Below the pieces are notes generated by a model. The model was not told where the DNA came from, did no database searches, and worked only from the letters and a program-made list of their open reading frames with translations. Shown here in pieces: positions 16,200-16,967 of a stretch of DNA of 16,967 nucleotides (position 1 is the first letter of the stretch; each line of letters opens with the position of its first letter). The translations under genes and the position numbers were made by a program. Source of the DNA: Dysgonamonadaceae bacterium. Lineage in GTDB: Bacteria > Bacteroidota > Bacteroidia > Bacteroidales > Azobacteroidaceae. The DNA lies in assembly GCA_031276105.1 (NCBI GenBank), contig JAISNS010000332.1, positions 1 to 16,967 of the forward strand, in the 5' to 3' direction.

Positions 16200-16654
16200 A
16201 TTAATCTATTTTTTATTTGTTTTTTAATTAAACATTTGTTATTTATCCGGTTTACCAACTCTTGCATTTCCCTTTTTATCACGGCAATCGTTGACGAGGA
16301 TATTTTTACTTTTTTTGCAATAATTTGTTTCGCCATTGCGAGCGCTTCGGCTTCCCTGCCGGTAGCCTCATACAATTTTGCCAATTCATACATGTGTTTG
16401 CATCGGCAGAATTTAGATTTGAAAGTTTCTTTATCCTGTCCTATTTGCAATAAATAAGGCGCTTCGTCCGATAAATCGGCAAATACAATCAGGCTTACGC
16501 CGTTTTCGGAAAAACTCTGCTTCATTTCTTTCATATCGGATAAAATGAAATATCTAAAAACTTGTTCATACCCATTTAGTTTAAAGTTACTCCTGTCCGG
16601 AACTATTGCAAACAGCGCCGAACAGAGGCGAATGAAACTACTTTTTTGTAGCAT
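16196..16654 (-). pseudogene. Chimeric ORF: C11 protease fragment joined to a TPR/O-antigen-ligase-like tail
   Basis: 152 codons with three parts. Residues 1 to about 37 match nothing I recognise and lack a signal peptide. Residues about 38-77 (SDMKEMKQSF to GQDKETF) equal part of the C11 protease at 13343-14428, but without its His or Cys. A 14-bp loss then shifts the frame: DNA at 16392-16416 still encodes LNSADANT in another frame, as in the protease. The rest (MYELAKLYEATGREAEALAMAK ending near IKREMQEL) resembles the TPR-like C-terminal tail of Bacteroidota O-antigen-ligase-type proteins, a family that needs many membrane segments absent here. The start overlaps the preceding gene by 17 bp. 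This is most likely a recombination relic, although it remains open and could be translated. Confidence 0.6.
16425..16544. repeat. Direct repeat copy 2, inside the chimeric ORF
   Basis: 118 of 120 bases equal 14172-14291, in the same orientation and 2253 bp away. The two copies bound the genes at 14541-15341 and 15354-16199. Homologous exchange between them would delete or duplicate that segment. Confidence 0.95.
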
Positions 16655-16967
16655 TGTACTCTTTTCCGGATTTCCTGAAAGAATCCATAATCAAATCTGC
16701 GGTTAAAACGACAGATGTTGTTGTATCAAGGTAATGATTTATATTCTCAACATCTTTTTTTAACATATCGTAATATATTTCCGGAACTCCCATCGTCTTA
16801 AATTCTTTTTTACTGATGCTTACTTCCAATCGTTCGTTTTTTATTGAACAATGCTCATAAAGTATCATTTCAAACTTTTCCATCAACGCTTTTTGTTCCG
16901 GAGAACGCAGACTGTCGGGAGTCATACCCAACGTAAAAATTATTTGTTGCGCTTCTTTTTCTGTCGG
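16638..16967 (-). CDS. C-terminal part of an unknown protein, 5' end outside the window
   Basis: An open frame of 109 codons continues to the right edge, so the start is not visible. A TTG at 16931 could serve as a start, but the frame stays open upstream of it. The visible part is charged and mostly helical (SPEQKALMEKFEMILYEHC, YDMLKKDVENINHYL), with no motif I recognise. It ends SGKEYNATKK, overlapping the start of the chimeric ORF by 17 bp. Confidence 0.5.
   Translation of the reverse strand, partial: PTEKEAQQIIFTLGMTPDSLRSPEQKALMEKFEMILYEHCSIKNERLEVSISKKEFKTMGVPEIYYDMLKKDVENINHYLDTTTSVVLTADLIMDSFRKSGKEYNATKK

Overview
The window looks like chromosomal DNA from a Bacteroidales-type Bacteroidota. 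The signs are AT-rich leaders without Shine-Dalgarno motifs, a TAnnTTTG-type -7 box, an AAA-ATPase of the type common in that phylum, lipoproteins with short lipoboxes, and several C-terminal sorting domains of the type IX secretion system (T9SS). I cannot name the genus. Every supported gene lies on the minus strand, so transcription runs from high to low coordinates.

Right end (16967 to about 14500): an AT-rich, poorly recognisable stretch. It holds the C-terminal part of an unknown protein, a chimeric ORF (a fragment of a C11 protease gene joined to the tail of a probable O-antigen-ligase/TPR protein), an unknown lipoprotein ending in a JAMM-like HxH...SxxD motif, and an unknown exported protein. 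A 120-bp direct repeat with two mismatches links the chimera to the intact protease gene about 2.25 kb away, which records recent recombination.

Middle and left (14428 to 709): nine tightly packed genes for exported proteins, in transcription order: a clostripain-family (C11) lipoprotein protease; a transglutaminase-like lipoprotein with a C-terminal carbohydrate-binding domain; an EEP-fold phosphodiesterase; a T9SS protein with a lectin-like N-domain; a second EEP protein; a short T9SS protein; a large multidomain T9SS protein; a GH78 alpha-L-rhamnosidase with a T9SS tail; and an alpha/beta-hydrolase esterase with DUF5000-like and FN3-like domains. Gaps are mostly 1-45 bp, so this is probably one operon. 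The EEP + T9SS-protein pair is tandemly duplicated, including its spacer. There is no SusC/SusD pair, sulfatase or regulator in view, so it is not a canonical polysaccharide-utilisation locus, though it could be the distal part of one.

The set suggests a surface or extracellular machine acting on a rhamnose-containing, esterified, possibly phosphodiester-linked glycan or glycoprotein, with a protease and a transglutaminase-like protein for the peptide part. That joint role is inference. The most unusual feature is a roughly 55-residue module placed directly after the signal peptide in the esterase and both EEP proteins. A similar-looking segment sits just before the sorting domain in two of the T9SS proteins.

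Left end: a 222-bp gene-free stretch carries a perfect 27-bp inverted repeat and a promoter-like -7 box, followed by the start of an AAA-ATPase gene that runs off the window. No rRNA, tRNA, CRISPR or insertion-sequence transposase was seen.
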